A stretch of 5,563 nt of DNA from Clostridia bacterium (lineage in GTDB: Bacteria > Bacillota > Clostridia > Oscillospirales > CAG-272): assembly GCA_017960705.1 (NCBI GenBank), contig JAGCYR010000038.1, positions 1 through 5,563 of the forward strand. The letters run 5' to 3'. Each line of letters begins with the position of its first letter. The stretch's first letter is position 1. The notes under the pieces are model-generated. The model worked only from the letters and a program-made list of their open reading frames with translations. It was not told where the DNA came from and did no database searches. Positions 4,788-5,563 of the stretch are shown one piece after another. Made by a program: the position numbers and the translations under genes.

Positions 4788-5563
4788 TCAATCGTCCTCC
4801 CCCTCTTTCCCCAGCGGCAGGCGGTCTGTCTCCTTGAAGCCGTCGATCTCGCCCTTGCAGAGCGCGCCGAAGATGCGATGCCGGAGCCCGGGGTACTTAC
4901 GTTCGAGGTCTCGGAGCATCACTTTCATCGTTTCGCGTTCGGTCTCGCCGTCTTCGGGGCAGGGGCTCTTCATCACGGGGAGAGGGGGATCTGCGCGCTT
5001 CGTATAGTACCGCACGTCCTTTTCCTGCGCGTAGAGTAGCGGACGGATCAGGGTGAGATCCCGGCGGGAGAGGTAGGTCACGGGCGAGAAGCACCCGAGC
5101 CGCCCCTCGTGGAACAGATTCAGCATAAAGGTCTCGACCGCGTCGTCGAAGTGATGCCCGAGCGCGATCTTGTTGCATCCCTCGGCTTTTGCGCGGCTGT
5201 GCAGGGCGCCGCGGCGCATCTTGGCGCAGAGCGAGCAGGGATTCGACTCCCGCCGGATATCGAAAATGACCTTCGCGATCTCGGTCTTCTCGACGAAAAA
5301 CGGCACGTCGAGCGATCGGCAGAAATCTTCGATCGGGGTAAGATCCACGCCCTCGAACCCCATGTCCACCGTGATCCCGACCAGCTCGAATTTGGCGGGG
5401 TAGAACCTGCGCAGGGCGGCGAGAGCGGCAAGCAGGGTCAGACTGTCCTTCCCCCCGGAGATCCCGACGGCGATCTTGTCCCCCTCGGCGCTCATGCCGT
5501 AGTCGTCCCCCGCGCGGCGCACGAAACTCCATAGCCGGTGCAGTTCGGTCCTACGTACGCCAG
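4788..5563 (-). CDS. TtcA-family PP-loop ATPase, predicted tRNA thiolation enzyme (5' end beyond window)
   Basis: TtcA-type enzymes activate a tRNA base with ATP and insert sulphur (2-thiocytidine at position 32 in E. coli TtcA), using a [4Fe-4S] cluster. Numbering from GTG 5522: the PP-loop SGGKDS is at 22-27, C96-x2-C99 lies in NPCSLCAKMRRGAL, GHHFDDAVET is at 122-131, and C188 lies in SPCPEDGE. C96, C99 and C188 match the three cluster-binding Cys of TtcA. The end KYPGLRHRIFGALCKGEIDG (210-228) is typical of the shorter Firmicutes members. The stop is TGA at 4790-4788. The frame stays open upstream of GTG 5522 to the window edge and reads RTELHRLWSFVRRAGDDYGM. That resembles the usual N-terminal helix of the family, so the true start probably lies outside the window and GTG 5522 is internal. 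TilS and MnmA were considered; the Cys pattern fits TtcA better. The exact base modified by this subgroup is unproven. Confidence 0.87.
   Translation of the reverse strand, partial: GVRRTELHRLWSFVRRAGDDYGMSAEGDKIAVGISGGKDSLTLLAALAALRRFYPAKFELVGITVDMGFEGVDLTPIEDFCRSLDVPFFVEKTEIAKVIFDIRRESNPCSLCAKMRRGALHSRAKAEGCNKIALGHHFDDAVETFMLNLFHEGRLGCFSPVTYLSRRDLTLIRPLLYAQEKDVRYYTKRADPPLPVMKSPCPEDGETERETMKVMLRDLERKYPGLRHRIFGALCKGEIDGFKETDRLPLGKEGEDD

Noticed and set aside
5520..5522. GTG at 5522 as the true start of the ttcA-like gene
   Set aside because: The frame is open upstream to the window edge and encodes a family-like N-terminal helix (LHRLWSFVRRAGDDYGM). No ribosome binding site is evident before the GTG.
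1..5563. A previously undescribed multi-gene system (defence, toxin-antitoxin, mobile element)
   Set aside because: All four coding regions belong to families I recognise. No transposase, integrase, nuclease, toxin-antitoxin pair, tRNA or attachment site was seen.

Overview
The window looks like chromosome from an anaerobic, GC-rich member of the Clostridia, probably a gut or rumen lineage. Four things point that way: an Rnf complex whose RnfB carries many Fe-S clusters, a PDZ/radical-SAM/DUF512 protein, a BspA-type leucine-rich-repeat lipoprotein, and a short TtcA-family protein of the Firmicutes type. Ribosome binding sites are strong and purine-rich. No taxon below class can be supported from the sequence alone.

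Layout. (1) 1-1128: the end of an rnf operon, with the C-terminal part of rnfA followed 12 bases later by complete rnfB. (2) 1133-1157: a 10-bp hairpin just after rnfB. (3) 1187-2500: a complete PDZ/radical-SAM/DUF512 gene on the same strand, 58 bases downstream of rnfB. (4) 2501-2914: a 414-base gap with three successive hairpins, the last a Rho-independent terminator. The gap then turns AT-rich and ends in a promoter with two exact TATAAT boxes. (5) 2915-4609: a BspA-like LRR lipoprotein gene. (6) 4610-4787: a convergent intergenic region packed with three hairpins. (7) 4788-5563, minus strand: a TtcA-family PP-loop gene running off the right edge.

How they fit together. RnfA and RnfB belong to a membrane complex that couples ferredoxin:NAD+ oxidoreduction to ion transport. 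The DUF512 protein is a predicted radical-SAM Fe-S enzyme of unknown reaction; its position behind rnfB is suggestive but proves no link. The LRR lipoprotein is a separate unit with its own promoter and terminator and is probably exposed on the cell surface. The TtcA-like protein is a predicted tRNA thiolation enzyme and is unrelated to the others.

The most notable unexplained structure is a pair of similar intergenic modules in opposite orientation on either side of the LRR gene. Each shares an 11-base block CTATAGAACCG, a hairpin, an 11-base block AAGTTCTTTGC, and a CTTTCT/AGAAAG hairpin, in the same order. In each the last hairpin lies just past the 3' end of the neighbouring gene. This suggests a dispersed intergenic repeat family. 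I found no convincing new multi-gene system.
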